A stretch of 64,000 nucleotides of DNA from Allopontixanthobacter sp041552775 (GCA_041552775.1 JBFEKH010000003.1:40558-104557), one strand, 5' to 3'. Shown: positions 27,578-37,032, counted from the stretch's first letter. The notes: generated from the sequence alone by a model not told the origin. Numbers and translations are program-made.

Positions 27578-28610
27578 ACTGCCGCCCCCGACATTGCGGT
27601 TGGGACTTGATCACGCCGCCTTGGCGGAAAACTGGCGAACGCTCGACCGGCTTTCCAGAAAAGCGAGTGCGGGCGCGGCGGTAAAGGCCGATGCATACGG
27701 GCTTGGGGCAGCCTATGTGGTTCCCACGTTGATGAAGGCCGGGGCACGCAATTTCTTTGTCGCTCATTGGAGCGAGGTTCCCGGGGTCATCGCCCATGCC
27801 GACCCTCGTTCGGTTTCAGTGCTGCACGGCCCGATGAACCCGGCCGATGCGGCTTTCGCGCGCGCGGCAGGTGTGAAGCCGGTGCTCAACAACCTCCATC
27901 AGGTTGCACTGTGGCTGGAAAGCGGAGGCGGGCCGTGCGACGTGATGATCGACAGCGGGATCAACCGGCTGGGCATTGCGATGCAGGATATCGGCGATCA
28001 ATCACTCCATGAACTGCAGATCGAAGTGCTGATGTCGCATCTGGCATCAGCGGATGAGGATAGTGACCTGAACGCGGTCCAGCTTGAACGGTTCAAACAG
28101 GCTGCGCAGGCGATACCGGCAAAGCACTTGAGTCTGGCCAACAGCGCCGGGATTGGCCTCGGCTCTGACTTTTCATTTGATCTCACCCGTCCGGGATTGG
28201 CACTGTACGGCGGAATTCCGCGGCCTGAATTTGCTCATTTGATCAAGCAGGTCGCAAAACCGGAAGCCGTTATCCTCCAGCGCCGCAAGTTGAAGCCCGG
28301 CGACACGGTGGGCTACAATGCGGTGTTCACTGCGCACGGGGACATGGACGTTGGCGTGGTATCGCTGGGCTATGCGGACGGCTTTCTGCGCTGCTGGACT
28401 GGGCGGGGCGCCTTGGCGTCGGATGGCATAAGCCTGCCACTTCTGGGCAAGGTTTCGATGGACATGGTGGTTGTCGACATTTCTGCTGCACCATATTTGC
28501 GCGAAGGCGACTGGGTCCAGGTGCCGTACGATTTACCAAAATCGTCGGAAATCAGTGGGCTGTCGCAATATGAATTGCTGACAACGCTGGGACAAAGGTT
28601 CCGCCGTTAA
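27570..28610 (+). CDS. alr: Alanine racemase
   Basis: A 346-residue PLP enzyme interconverting L- and D-alanine for peptidoglycan. The PLP-lysine motif is AAVKADAYGLG (Lys about residue 37). The catalytic-tyrosine region is GDTVGYNAVFTA, preceded by RPGLALYGG, and GKVSMDMVVVDIS is also present. The N-terminus MVELPPPTLRLGLDHAAL marks the start; longer in-frame starts lie inside the transporter gene and are unlikely. It is transcribed with the transporter, which it overlaps by eight bases, so the transporter may carry an amino acid. Confidence 0.95.
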   Translation: MVELPPPTLRLGLDHAALAENWRTLDRLSRKASAGAAVKADAYGLGAAYVVPTLMKAGARNFFVAHWSEVPGVIAHADPRSVSVLHGPMNPADAAFARAAGVKPVLNNLHQVALWLESGGGPCDVMIDSGINRLGIAMQDIGDQSLHELQIEVLMSHLASADEDSDLNAVQLERFKQAAQAIPAKHLSLANSAGIGLGSDFSFDLTRPGLALYGGIPRPEFAHLIKQVAKPEAVILQRRKLKPGDTVGYNAVFTAHGDMDVGVVSLGYADGFLRCWTGRGALASDGISLPLLGKVSMDMVVVDISAAPYLREGDWVQVPYDLPKSSEISGLSQYELLTTLGQRFRR

Positions 28611-28629
28611 TATGTTTCAAGGCGATTTT

Positions 28630-28660
28630 GTTGCACTGCACACACTGCAACTGCTATAGT
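28630..28660 (+). promoter_or_regulatory. phaR promoter with overlapping TGC-rich palindrome
   Basis: TTGCAC (28631-28636) and TATAGT (28655-28660), 18 bases apart, form a sigma-70-like promoter 30 bases upstream of phaR. Overlapping it at 28630-28651 is an imperfect palindrome with GTTGCA/TGCAAC arms and four TGC units. PhaR regulators of alphaproteobacteria bind TGC-rich sites and repress their own genes, so this is a strong candidate for autoregulation. Confidence 0.6.
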
Positions 28661-28690
28661 GCTTAAAACAATAATAGACGGGGTTCTACA

Positions 28691-29257
28691 ATGGCCAAGC
28701 GCGATCCGAAAGACGGCGATACCGTAATAATCAAGAAGTACGCCAATCGGCGTCTATATAACACCAGTTCGTCCAGTTATATTACGCTTGATGATCTCTC
28801 GAAAATGACGCGTGACGGTACGGATTTCAAAGTACTCGATGCCAAAAGCGGCGACGACATCACCCATTCGATACTGACTCAGATCATCATGGAAGAAGAA
28901 GCGAACGGCGAGCACATGCTACCGGTCAGCTTTCTGCGCGATTTGATTGCGATGTATGGCAATTCGATGCAGTCGATGATGCCGCATTACCTGGAAGCCG
29001 CGATGGTCAACTTCCGTGAAAACCAGTCGAAACTCCATGCTGCGTTGCGTCAGAACATCGGAACCAATCCGCTGACCAAGCTGGCCGAGACCAATATGGC
29101 CATGATGCGGGCTGCCACACAGGCATTCATGCCTGGGTCAAAGGCCGAGACTGAAACAAACGAGCCATCGGAACAGTCAGAAGATAATTCGGAACTGACC
29201 GAGCTTCGCCAGCAAATGGCTGCGATGCAGAAGAAGTTGGACGAATTGAGCAAATAA
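28691..29257 (+). CDS. phaR: Polyhydroxyalkanoate synthesis repressor PhaR
   Basis: A 188-residue regulator that binds both DNA and polyhydroxyalkanoate granules and represses phasin and phaR expression until polymer is made. The PHB/PHA accumulation-regulator DNA-binding domain covers about residues 8-70 (KYANRRLYNTSSSSYITLDDL). The central domain includes LPVSFLRDLIAMYG, and the acidic C-terminus ends in a predicted coiled coil (LRQQMAAMQKKLDEL). phaC, phaA and phaP are not in this window. The upstream region carries a TGC-rich palindrome fit for autoregulation. Confidence 0.93.
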   Translation: MAKRDPKDGDTVIIKKYANRRLYNTSSSSYITLDDLSKMTRDGTDFKVLDAKSGDDITHSILTQIIMEEEANGEHMLPVSFLRDLIAMYGNSMQSMMPHYLEAAMVNFRENQSKLHAALRQNIGTNPLTKLAETNMAMMRAATQAFMPGSKAETETNEPSEQSEDNSELTELRQQMAAMQKKLDELSK

Positions 29258-29338
29258 GCTGGACGCTTGACCCCTCAACTCCCCGCGCTAACATTCTCAG
29301 CCCACTCATTTCCAGCATTATCCTGAACAGGAATTCCC

Positions 29339-30880
29339 GTGTCTAATATTCGTCACGCCCTTACTGCGCGCCGCGCCGATGACTTTGCCGCATGGTATCA
29401 GGAGGTTATCAGCGCCGCCGATCTGGCGGAGGAATCCGGTGTTCGCGGCTGCATGGTCATCAAGCCTTGGGGATACGGCATCTGGGAACGCATCCAGCGC
29501 CTGATGGATGACCGGATCAAGGCCACTGGCCATGACAATTGCTATTTCCCGATCTTCATTCCGCTGTCGAATTTCGAGCGCGAGGCCGAGCATGTCGAAG
29601 GCTTTGCCAAGGAAATGGCGGTTGTCACGCATCACCGCCTGATTGCGGACGGAAACGGCAAGCTGATCCCCGATCCCGAAGCAAAGCTGGAAGAACCGCT
29701 GGTTGTGCGGCCGACTTCCGAAACCATCATCGGTGATGCAATGGCGCGCTGGATTCAAAGCTGGCGCGACCTGCCCCTGCTGACCAACCAGTGGGCCAAT
29801 GTCGTACGTTGGGAAATGCGGACCCGGATGTTCCTGCGAACCAGCGAATTCCTGTGGCAAGAAGGCCATACCGCGCATGAAGATGCGCAGAACGCAAAGG
29901 AACATACCCTCCGCATGCTCGAAGTTTATCGCGCCTGCGCCGAAGACGATCTGGCGATGCCGGTGATCGCGGGCGAAAAGCCAGAGAACGAACGGTTTCC
30001 CGGCGCGGTAGAGACCTGGTCGATCGAAGCAATGATGCAGGATGGCAAGGCGCTGCAGGCAGGCACTTCGCATTATCTCGGGACCAATTTCGCCAGGGCT
30101 TCCGGCATCCAGTATCAGGACCGCGAAGGCAGCCAGCAATATTGCCACACCACCAGTTGGGGCACTTCCACCCGCCTGATCGGCGGGGTCATCATGACCC
30201 ATGGTGACGATGACGGCCTGCGCGTGCCGCCCGCGATTGCCCCGCATCAGGTGGTGATCCTGCCGATGCTGCGCGACAAGCCGGAAGACGAAGCGTTGCT
30301 CGCCTATTGCGAGACCTTGCGCGCCGCGATTGCAGGGCATTCGGCGTTGGGCGAGAAAGTCCGCGTTCTGCTCGACAGGAAACCGGGCAAAGCGGCGGCA
30401 AAGCGGTGGGACTGGGTGCGCAAAGGTGCGCCGGTGATCCTTGAAATTGGCGGCCGCGATATGGAAAACGGCACCGTCAGCCTGCTGCGCCGCGACCGGC
30501 TGTGGGCGGAAAATGGCAAGCCCGACTTCTCTGCTCCCACCAAGGAAGACGCTGCCGCTTCGATCTCGGCATTGCTTGAAGAAATCCAGCAGGCACTATT
30601 CGACGAGGCGGCGACCCGCCGCGATGCGAATATCACGCGGGATATCACTACGATGGAAGCCCTGTCCGCGTTTTACGATGACAGCGCCAAATACCCCGGT
30701 TGGGCCGAAGTCCAGTGGTCCAAGCCAACTGGCGCCGCGTTGGACGCTGTGGTCGAGAAGTTGAAGGCGCTAAAACTGACCGTCCGAAATGTGCCAATTG
30801 GCGCTGCCGCTGCAGATGGAACCTGCATCTTCGCCGGCGAACCGGCGGTAGAGCGCATCTACGTCGCCCGGGCTTACTGA
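29339..30880 (+). CDS. proS: Prolyl-tRNA synthetase, archaeal/eukaryotic type
   Basis: A 513-residue class II synthetase charging tRNA-Pro. The class II motifs read as MVIKPWGYGIWERI with DNCYFPIFIP (motif 1), RTRMFLRTSEFLWQEGHTAH (motif 2) and GTSTRLIGGVIM (motif 3 region). The sequence resembles the archaeal/eukaryotic form (ProS type 3), with no bacterial INS editing insertion between motifs 2 and 3. It starts with GTG at 29339, preceded by AGGAA. Most alphaproteobacteria carry another short ProRS, so an old horizontal replacement in this lineage is likely. Confidence 0.93.
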   Translation: MSNIRHALTARRADDFAAWYQEVISAADLAEESGVRGCMVIKPWGYGIWERIQRLMDDRIKATGHDNCYFPIFIPLSNFEREAEHVEGFAKEMAVVTHHRLIADGNGKLIPDPEAKLEEPLVVRPTSETIIGDAMARWIQSWRDLPLLTNQWANVVRWEMRTRMFLRTSEFLWQEGHTAHEDAQNAKEHTLRMLEVYRACAEDDLAMPVIAGEKPENERFPGAVETWSIEAMMQDGKALQAGTSHYLGTNFARASGIQYQDREGSQQYCHTTSWGTSTRLIGGVIMTHGDDDGLRVPPAIAPHQVVILPMLRDKPEDEALLAYCETLRAAIAGHSALGEKVRVLLDRKPGKAAAKRWDWVRKGAPVILEIGGRDMENGTVSLLRRDRLWAENGKPDFSAPTKEDAAASISALLEEIQQALFDEAATRRDANITRDITTMEALSAFYDDSAKYPGWAEVQWSKPTGAALDAVVEKLKALKLTVRNVPIGAAAADGTCIFAGEPAVERIYVARAY

Positions 30881-30917
30881 TACGGCGTAATCCGGCCTTG
30901 CCAATCGGGCGTTCAGC

Positions 30918-32285
30918 ATGGACATAGGGGGGATGCACAAAACCATATTTGTCAGCGCATCAGCGCTCGTTTCGCTCACCTTTTCTGTTCCACTTGCTGC
31001 GCAGGATCATCCCGCGGAGCAGGTTTCCGAAGAGCGCCTGCGCGGCGATATCGATGCGCTGGTCGGCTTCGGCACACGGCATACGATGTCGCTGCAGGAC
31101 CATCCGACGCGCGGCATTGGTGCGGCGCGGCGCTGGGGCGAGGGTGAATTTCGCAAGGCCAGCAAAGCCTGCGGCGGGTGCCTGGAGATCGTGCTACCGG
31201 AACGCATGGTCGAAGGGCGCCGGATCCAGGTACCAACGCGGCTGGTCAACGTTGTGGCCATCCAGCGCGGCAGCGAACGCCCCAATGAAGTGATCATCGT
31301 CCAGGGCCATATCGACAGCCGGGTTTCCGATGTGGCTGATTTTACCAGCGATGCCCCCGGCGCCAATGATGATGGCTCCGGCACCGCTCTGGTGGTCGAG
31401 GCTGCGCGTGTCCTGTCCGGCAGGAAATACCCGACAACAATCGTCTATGCGCTGCTGTCAGGTGAAGAACAGGGTCTGTATGGCGGGCAATTGATGGCTG
31501 ATTATGCCAAGGAACAGGGCTGGACCGTGAAGGCCGTGCTCAATAACGACATCGTTGGTGGCAGCTGCGGGTCTGACGGTTATTGCGATGAAGGTCATGT
31601 TCGGGTGTTCTCCGAAGGACCGCGGTCCGATGCCACAGATGCCCTGCGCGCTGACATGCGCCGCAACGGCGGGGAAAATGACAGCCCCAGCCGCAACCTT
31701 TCGCGCTGGCTGGATGCACTTGCGCACGAAACAGAAGGCGGGCTCGACGTGCGGCAGATCTGGCGCACCGACCGGATGGGGCGGGGCGGGGACCAGATTC
31801 CCTTCCTGGAGAATGGATATCCGGCGATCCGGTTCTCCGTGGCGATTGAGGATTACGAACACCAGCACCAGGATTTGCGCGTCGAAGGTGGCGTCACCTA
31901 TGGCGATACGGCGGACGAGATGAATTTCCCCTACCTCGCCAACGTCACCCGGCTGAATGTCCGCGCGCTGGACCGGCTGGCTCGCACCCCGATGCCGCCG
32001 GCACCGGTCGCCGAGGCAGCCGTGCAGACCTTCACCTCGCTCAAATGGGAAGAAGTGCCCGGCGCAATCAATTACACGATCTGGAAACGGCGGACCGATA
32101 TGCCCGCATGGGAATCGGAGCCCGTGATTGAGAATGTGGTGGCAACCAGTGCAAATCTCGAGGGTGTCCGCGGCGATGACTGGTTCTTCGGCGTTAGCGC
32201 GCATGGTGCCGACGGTTCGATGAGCCCGATTGCCAGCGCCGTGCCGGGCGGCGCCTCTGTTCCGCTACCTGCCGCAGCCGATTAA
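30918..32285 (+). CDS. Exported M28 family zinc peptidase
   Basis: A 455-residue secreted aminopeptidase-like protein with a signal peptide ending near LAAQD-HP. The M28 metal and catalytic elements are present in order: VQGHIDSR (metal His, catalytic Asp), GANDDGSG (bridging Asp), LLSGEEQGLYG (catalytic and metal Glu), NNDIVGG (metal Asp) and a downstream His in DYEHQHQD. The last 95 residues or so look like a fibronectin-type module (LKWEEVPGAINYTIWKR). The start may be the ATG at 30918 or the one at 30933. The substrate is unknown. Confidence 0.88.
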   Translation: MDIGGMHKTIFVSASALVSLTFSVPLAAQDHPAEQVSEERLRGDIDALVGFGTRHTMSLQDHPTRGIGAARRWGEGEFRKASKACGGCLEIVLPERMVEGRRIQVPTRLVNVVAIQRGSERPNEVIIVQGHIDSRVSDVADFTSDAPGANDDGSGTALVVEAARVLSGRKYPTTIVYALLSGEEQGLYGGQLMADYAKEQGWTVKAVLNNDIVGGSCGSDGYCDEGHVRVFSEGPRSDATDALRADMRRNGGENDSPSRNLSRWLDALAHETEGGLDVRQIWRTDRMGRGGDQIPFLENGYPAIRFSVAIEDYEHQHQDLRVEGGVTYGDTADEMNFPYLANVTRLNVRALDRLARTPMPPAPVAEAAVQTFTSLKWEEVPGAINYTIWKRRTDMPAWESEPVIENVVATSANLEGVRGDDWFFGVSAHGADGSMSPIASAVPGGASVPLPAAAD

Positions 32286-32369
32286 TCGGGACCAACCTGC
32301 TATTGCCGAGCAGTGGTTGCCAAGCAGCTATTGATTGCCCGCAAGGCCCGCAGGCTGCATAGGGCGGAC

Positions 32370-34742
32370 ATGTCCAAACCTCCCCAGAAATCCGCCCCCC
32401 GCAAGGCCCGCCCCCAGCATGCTTCGAAAAGCTCAGTGGCGAAGCAGGCCCATCAGGGCATGCCCACGCCTGCCCAGATCATCGAATTCATCCAGACCGC
32501 CGATGGGGTCGCTGGAAAGCGCGAGATTGCCAAGGCGTTTGGCCTGAAAGGGCAGGAGAAAATCGCGCTCAAGAAATTACTCAAGGACATGGCCGAAGAA
32601 GGGCTTATCGACGGGCGCAAGACGGCCTATCACCGGCTCGGCGGCGTGCCCAAGGTTACCGTGCTGCGCGTGGTCGAAATCGAGGATGGGGAGCCGTTCG
32701 CGATACCCGACAGCTGGCAGCCTGACGATGCAACCCCGCCGCCGCGCCTGCGGATAATCGAAGAAAAGAAAGGCGGCGCTCGGCAGGCTGCGCTGCGCAT
32801 TGGCGACCGTTTTCTGGCACGGACCGAAGAAACCGGCGGCGGCTGGCGCGCCTACGTGATGAAGAAACTGCCTGCCCAGACCGAAGGCATGATGGGCGTT
32901 GTCGAGATCGACGCCAACGGTAAGGCCTGGCTCGCTCCGGTGGACAAACGTGTGCGGCAATCCAGCGCGATTGCCGACCTTGGCGGGGCGAAGGCTGGCC
33001 AGCTGGTCATGGCCGAAGCAGCTGGCAAATCGCCGCGTTCAGGCGTCAATGTGATCGAGGTCCTGGGCGATCCGCTCGCCCCGAAAAGCTTCAGCCTGAT
33101 TGCGATTTCCAAGCACGGTATTCCGAATGTATTCGGCGAAGACACACTGGCCGAGGCAGAACTGGCGGCGAGATTGCCGGTTACTGCCGAAGCCCGCGAA
33201 GATTTGCGCCACTTGCCGATCGTCGCGATCGATCCCGCCGATGCCCGCGATCATGACGATGCAATCTGGGCAGAGCCCGATGGGAAGGGCGGATTCCGCG
33301 CGCTCGTGGCCATTGCGGATGTGTCCTATTACGTCCGCCCAGGCGGCGCACTCGACCGGGAAGCCCGCAAGCGCGGCAACTCGGTCTATTTCCCCGATCG
33401 CGTGGTGCCGATGCTGCCTGAAATTCTCAGCGCCGATGTCTGTTCGCTGCGGCAGGGCGAGGACCGTGCGGCAATGGCGTGCCACATGGAAATTTCTGGC
33501 GAAGGCAAGATCACCAGCTGGCGATTCACCCGCGCGATTGTGCGCATCGATGAAGTCATCGCGTATGAAGATGCGCAGGAACGGATCGACAGCGAGAAGG
33601 CGGCGGAAAACCTCCTCAATCTGTGGGAATGCTGGAAAGTGCTGGCCGAAGCCCGCGCAAAACGTGATCCGCTGGAACTGGACCTGCCCGAACGCAGGGT
33701 GATGCTGGACGATCAGGGGAAAATCATCGAGATCGCCATCCGCGAACGGTTGGACGCGCACCGCGTCGTCGAAGAATATATGATTTCCGCAAACGTTGCG
33801 GCGGCCAAGGCGTTGGAAAACAAGACTGCGCCAGTTGTGTACCGTGTCCATGAAACCCCGAGCCGGGAAAAGCTGGTCGCACTGCGCGAATATCTCGAAA
33901 CCTTTGGCAAGAAACTGTCGCTTGGCCAGGTCATCACCCCGTCGCTGTTCAACCGGATGCTGAAAGATGTGACCGACGAATCGGAAAAAGCGCAGGTGAT
34001 GGAAGCGGTTCTGCGCAGCCAGACGCAGGCCTATTACGGCCCCAACAATGCCGGGCATTTCGGTCTATCGCTGGGTTCCTACGCCCATTTTACCTCGCCG
34101 ATCCGCCGTTATTCCGACCTGCTGGTGCACCGTTCGCTGGTTGATGCTTTCAAGCTGGAACAGCCGAAGCCGCAATCCTCCCTGCCGCCGCTTTCAGGAC
34201 TGGCGGACCGGGACCGCGACGATCTGTCGAAGATCTCCGAGGCAATCAGCGGCACTGAACGTCGCGCGATGGAGGCCGAGCGCGATACAATCGACCGCTA
34301 TGTCGCCGCGTGGCTTTCTGCACGCGTCGGCGAAACATTCGAAACCCGCATCACTGGCGTGCAAAGCTTTGGCTTCTTCGCCACGATCGTGGGCCTTGGC
34401 GGTGACGGACTGGTGCCGGTATCGACCCTTGGTTCGGACTATTACAATTACGATGAATCCGCCCGCGCCTTGATTGGCGAACGATCCGGCACCCGGTTTG
34501 ATACCGGGCAAAAGCTGGAACTGACCTTGGCGGAGGCAAATCCTCTGACCGGCGCGCTCAAATTCCAACTGCCGGAAACCGACGGCCAGAAAATCGAACC
34601 GCGCGGTGATCGCTCGGGTCAAAACCGCGGCGGCGGTGCTGGCGGGCCCGGCAAGAGCGGCCCGAAATCAGGTAAATTCCGCGCAGGTCCACGCGGACGG
34701 CCCGGTAATATCCGCCATCAGGGGCGTAACAAGAAGCGCTAG
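32370..34742 (+). CDS. rnr: Ribonuclease R
   Basis: A 790-residue 3'-5' exoribonuclease degrading structured RNA. A winged-helix N-terminal domain is followed by cold-shock domains, the RNB catalytic domain with IDPADARDHDDAI (about residue 288, magnesium-binding aspartates), LLVHRSL near its end, an S1 domain (VGETFETRITGVQSFGFF) and a basic Gly/Arg-rich tail. The ATG at 32370 is preceded by agggcgg; a GTG 19 codons upstream is less likely. Its TAG overlaps the convergent usp stop. Confidence 0.95.
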   Translation: MSKPPQKSAPRKARPQHASKSSVAKQAHQGMPTPAQIIEFIQTADGVAGKREIAKAFGLKGQEKIALKKLLKDMAEEGLIDGRKTAYHRLGGVPKVTVLRVVEIEDGEPFAIPDSWQPDDATPPPRLRIIEEKKGGARQAALRIGDRFLARTEETGGGWRAYVMKKLPAQTEGMMGVVEIDANGKAWLAPVDKRVRQSSAIADLGGAKAGQLVMAEAAGKSPRSGVNVIEVLGDPLAPKSFSLIAISKHGIPNVFGEDTLAEAELAARLPVTAEAREDLRHLPIVAIDPADARDHDDAIWAEPDGKGGFRALVAIADVSYYVRPGGALDREARKRGNSVYFPDRVVPMLPEILSADVCSLRQGEDRAAMACHMEISGEGKITSWRFTRAIVRIDEVIAYEDAQERIDSEKAAENLLNLWECWKVLAEARAKRDPLELDLPERRVMLDDQGKIIEIAIRERLDAHRVVEEYMISANVAAAKALENKTAPVVYRVHETPSREKLVALREYLETFGKKLSLGQVITPSLFNRMLKDVTDESEKAQVMEAVLRSQTQAYYGPNNAGHFGLSLGSYAHFTSPIRRYSDLLVHRSLVDAFKLEQPKPQSSLPPLSGLADRDRDDLSKISEAISGTERRAMEAERDTIDRYVAAWLSARVGETFETRITGVQSFGFFATIVGLGGDGLVPVSTLGSDYYNYDESARALIGERSGTRFDTGQKLELTLAEANPLTGALKFQLPETDGQKIEPRGDRSGQNRGGGAGGPGKSGPKSGKFRAGPRGRPGNIRHQGRNKKR

Positions 34743-35191
34743 GCCAAGCGGTCGATATCTTCCGCAGAAAATGAACCGGGCACGATGTATAGCGGGCAGG
34801 GGAGTGACCCCGCATGTGCGGAAAAGTGCGAGATCAGGGGGTTCGAGCCGCCTTCGCTGGATGCACCGAGCACCAATGCGGCTACTTCGGGATGTTCAGC
34901 GAGATATTCCTTGATGACTGCCTGACCCGAACCAGTCCGCACCGCGATACTAGGCATTTTCCCGCTTTCCGAAAACAGGTTGCCCGCCGCACTGCTGGCC
35001 ATTACTTCAGCGCGGTCATAGGCCTCCTGCTCGATGGTCGCCTGCACCCCGCCGAACGCGTTGAAATTCTGTTTTGCGACCAATGCCAGGATATGCACGG
35101 CACCGCCGCTCGCGGCTGCACGGCGCGATGCAAATCGCAACGCAATGCTCGCTTCGTCGGTCTCGTCCATGATCACCAGATAGACACGCAT
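34739..35191 (-). CDS. Universal stress protein UspA family
   Basis: A 150-residue protein starting MRVYLVIMDETDEASIALRFA. It contains the small Usp fold and the C-terminal nucleotide-site region LVLGASSEGGSNPLISHF, close to the G-2x-G-9x-G(S/T) pattern of ATP-binding Usps. The start at 35191 is chosen because GGGGAGAG precedes it. It probably modulates stress survival; no partner is visible. Its stop is interlocked with that of rnr, and it is divergent from pdhC across about 120 bases. Confidence 0.85.
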   Translation of the reverse strand: MRVYLVIMDETDEASIALRFASRRAAASGGAVHILALVAKQNFNAFGGVQATIEQEAYDRAEVMASSAAGNLFSESGKMPSIAVRTGSGQAVIKEYLAEHPEVAALVLGASSEGGSNPLISHFSAHAGSLPCPLYIVPGSFSAEDIDRLA

Positions 35192-35311
35192 GAAAAAACT
35201 CTCCCCTTTCGCAGTATCCGATGAAAACGTATTCGGCGCAAGAACCTTGCCCGCTGGCTTCAAATTGGTCAGAGGTTGTTCAGCCGAAATTACAGGACCT
35301 GTAGAACACCC

Positions 35312-36577
35312 ATGCCCACGCCGATCAAGATGCCCGCCTTGTCCCCCACCATGGAAGAAGGCACGCTCGCGCGCTGGCTCGTCAAAGTCGGCGACCGGGT
35401 GAGTTCCGGCGATATCATGGCCGAAATCGAAACTGACAAGGCCACGATGGAATTCGAAGCGGTGGACGAAGGCACCATCGTCAGCATTGCGGTGGAAGAA
35501 GGCTCCGAAGGGGTGAAGGTCGGAACCGTCATTGCAACACTGGCGAGCGACGACGAAGATGCGTCTGAAGTCGCTGCTACATCACCCGCTCCTGCTCCAG
35601 CCCCCGTGAAATCCGCAGATCCTGCACCGGTGCCGGCTCTGGCACCAGCTCCGGCCCCGAAATCAGCGCCAACAGGGGATCGGATCGTCGCATCGCCCTT
35701 GGCCAGACGCATTGCCGAACAAAAGGGTATCGATCTGGCAGGTGTGACCGGATCGGGCCCCAATGGCCGGATCGTAAAAGCGGATGTCGAAGGCGCGCAA
35801 GCAGGCGCTCCAGCAGCTGCCGCGTCTTCCTCAGCAGGCGCCGCTCCAGCCGGGGCTGCACCGGCAGTGAAGATTCCCGATTACGGCATTCCGTTCGAAG
35901 CGGAAAAGCTCAACAATATCCGCAAGACAATCGCGCGCCGCCTGACCGAAGCAAAGCAAACGATCCCTCATATTTACCTGACAGTCGATGTGCAGCTGGA
36001 CGCTCTGCTCAAATTGCGCGGCGAACTCAACGCCGCGCTCGAACCACAGGGCATCAAGCTGTCCGTCAATGATCTGCTGATCAAGGGGCTGGCAAAGGCG
36101 TTGATGCAGGTTCCATCGTGCAATGTCAGCTTTGCAGGCGATGAGCTCCGCAAATATTCCCGGACGGACATTTCCGTGGCAGTCGCCGCGCCGTCCGGCC
36201 TGATCACCCCGATCATCGTCGATGCGGGTAACAAGTCGATATCCGCCATTTCCACCGAAATGAAGGAACTCGCCGGTAAAGCGCGTGACGGCAAATTGCA
36301 GCCGCATGAATTCCAGGGCGGAACCGCCAGCCTGTCCAACCTCGGCATGTTCGGGATCAAGCAATTCGACGCGGTGATCAATCCGCCGCAAGCGATGATC
36401 TTGGCCGTCGGCGCGGGCGAGAAACGTCCTGCTGTGATTGACGGCGCGCTCGCCGTGGCGACTGTAATGAGTGCGACCGGAAGCTTCGATCACCGCGCCA
36501 TCGACGGTGCGGACGGCGCGCAATTGATGCAGGCATTCAAGCAAATCGTGGAGAATCCACTGGGATTGGTAGCGTGA
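35312..36577 (+). CDS. pdhC: Pyruvate dehydrogenase E2, dihydrolipoyl acetyltransferase
   Basis: A 421-residue E2 core subunit transferring acetyl from lipoyl to CoA. It has one lipoyl domain (1-78, lipoylated Lys in EIETDKATMEFEA), an Ala/Pro linker, the E1/E3-binding domain (SPLARRIAEQKGIDLAGVTGSG), a second Ala/Pro linker, and the catalytic domain ending with SFDHRAIDGADGAQLM (His in DHRAIDG). The MPALSPTMEEG start is typical of alphaproteobacterial PdhC. lpdA lies two genes downstream; E1 genes are not in the window. The stop overlaps the GTG of the SH3-like gene. Confidence 0.95.
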   Translation: MPTPIKMPALSPTMEEGTLARWLVKVGDRVSSGDIMAEIETDKATMEFEAVDEGTIVSIAVEEGSEGVKVGTVIATLASDDEDASEVAATSPAPAPAPVKSADPAPVPALAPAPAPKSAPTGDRIVASPLARRIAEQKGIDLAGVTGSGPNGRIVKADVEGAQAGAPAAAASSSAGAAPAGAAPAVKIPDYGIPFEAEKLNNIRKTIARRLTEAKQTIPHIYLTVDVQLDALLKLRGELNAALEPQGIKLSVNDLLIKGLAKALMQVPSCNVSFAGDELRKYSRTDISVAVAAPSGLITPIIVDAGNKSISAISTEMKELAGKARDGKLQPHEFQGGTASLSNLGMFGIKQFDAVINPPQAMILAVGAGEKRPAVIDGALAVATVMSATGSFDHRAIDGADGAQLMQAFKQIVENPLGLVA

Positions 36578-36996
36578 AAGCTGTGAGATTCACTGCCTTC
36601 CTGACCCTTGCCGCAATCGCGTGGACCAGCGGCCTGTCAGCGCATCCGGTGGGCAAGCAAATCCGCACACCGATGGTCGGCCTCGACGGGCCAGAAACGG
36701 ATGCTTGCCCCGGGATAGGCCGGGTCAATGGCCTCGAGCCGCGCAAAGGCGATCTGCTTCGCGTGCGCTCGGAGGCTAATGAAGCCTCCGAAGTAACCGA
36801 TGAACTCGCTGTCTCGACGCTCGTATGGCTGTGCGAGGCAGACGAGGAATGGCAGGGGATCGTCTATCCCAAGGGCGAATTCCAGGAATTGGGCGATTGC
36901 CGCGTCAGTAGCGCGCTTGCCAAGCCAGAGCCCTATGCCGGACCCTGTCACTTTGGATGGGTTCAGGCGAAATATGTTGAACTGGTTGCGGGTTAA
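36574..36996 (+). CDS. Secreted SH3-like small protein of unknown function
   Basis: A 140-residue protein with an N-terminal signal peptide (cleavage near GLSA-HP) and a bacterial SH3-like region: KGDLLRVRSEANEAS, WLCEADEEWQGIVYP and FGWVQAKYVELVAG. Four cysteines (PGIG-proximal ACPG, WLCE, GDCR, GPCH) suggest disulfides in the periplasm. It starts with GTG overlapping the pdhC stop and sits between pdhC and lpdA, so it is cotranscribed with pyruvate dehydrogenase genes even though its product is exported. The function is unknown; I would not call it part of the complex. Confidence 0.7.
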   Translation: MKAVRFTAFLTLAAIAWTSGLSAHPVGKQIRTPMVGLDGPETDACPGIGRVNGLEPRKGDLLRVRSEANEASEVTDELAVSTLVWLCEADEEWQGIVYPKGEFQELGDCRVSSALAKPEPYAGPCHFGWVQAKYVELVAG

Positions 36997-37032
36997 GCTG
37001 CACGGTTCCGAATAAATACCGAAGGAGTGCAA

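Noticed and set aside
32337..32411. A 14-base direct repeat (cccgcaaggcccgc) around the rnr start
   Set aside because: Two copies only, in Arg/Pro/Ala-rich coding sequence; chance or codon bias is enough to explain it.
33039..34058. A 339-codon frame antisense to rnr
   Set aside because: Shadow of the rnr coding frame without independent signals.
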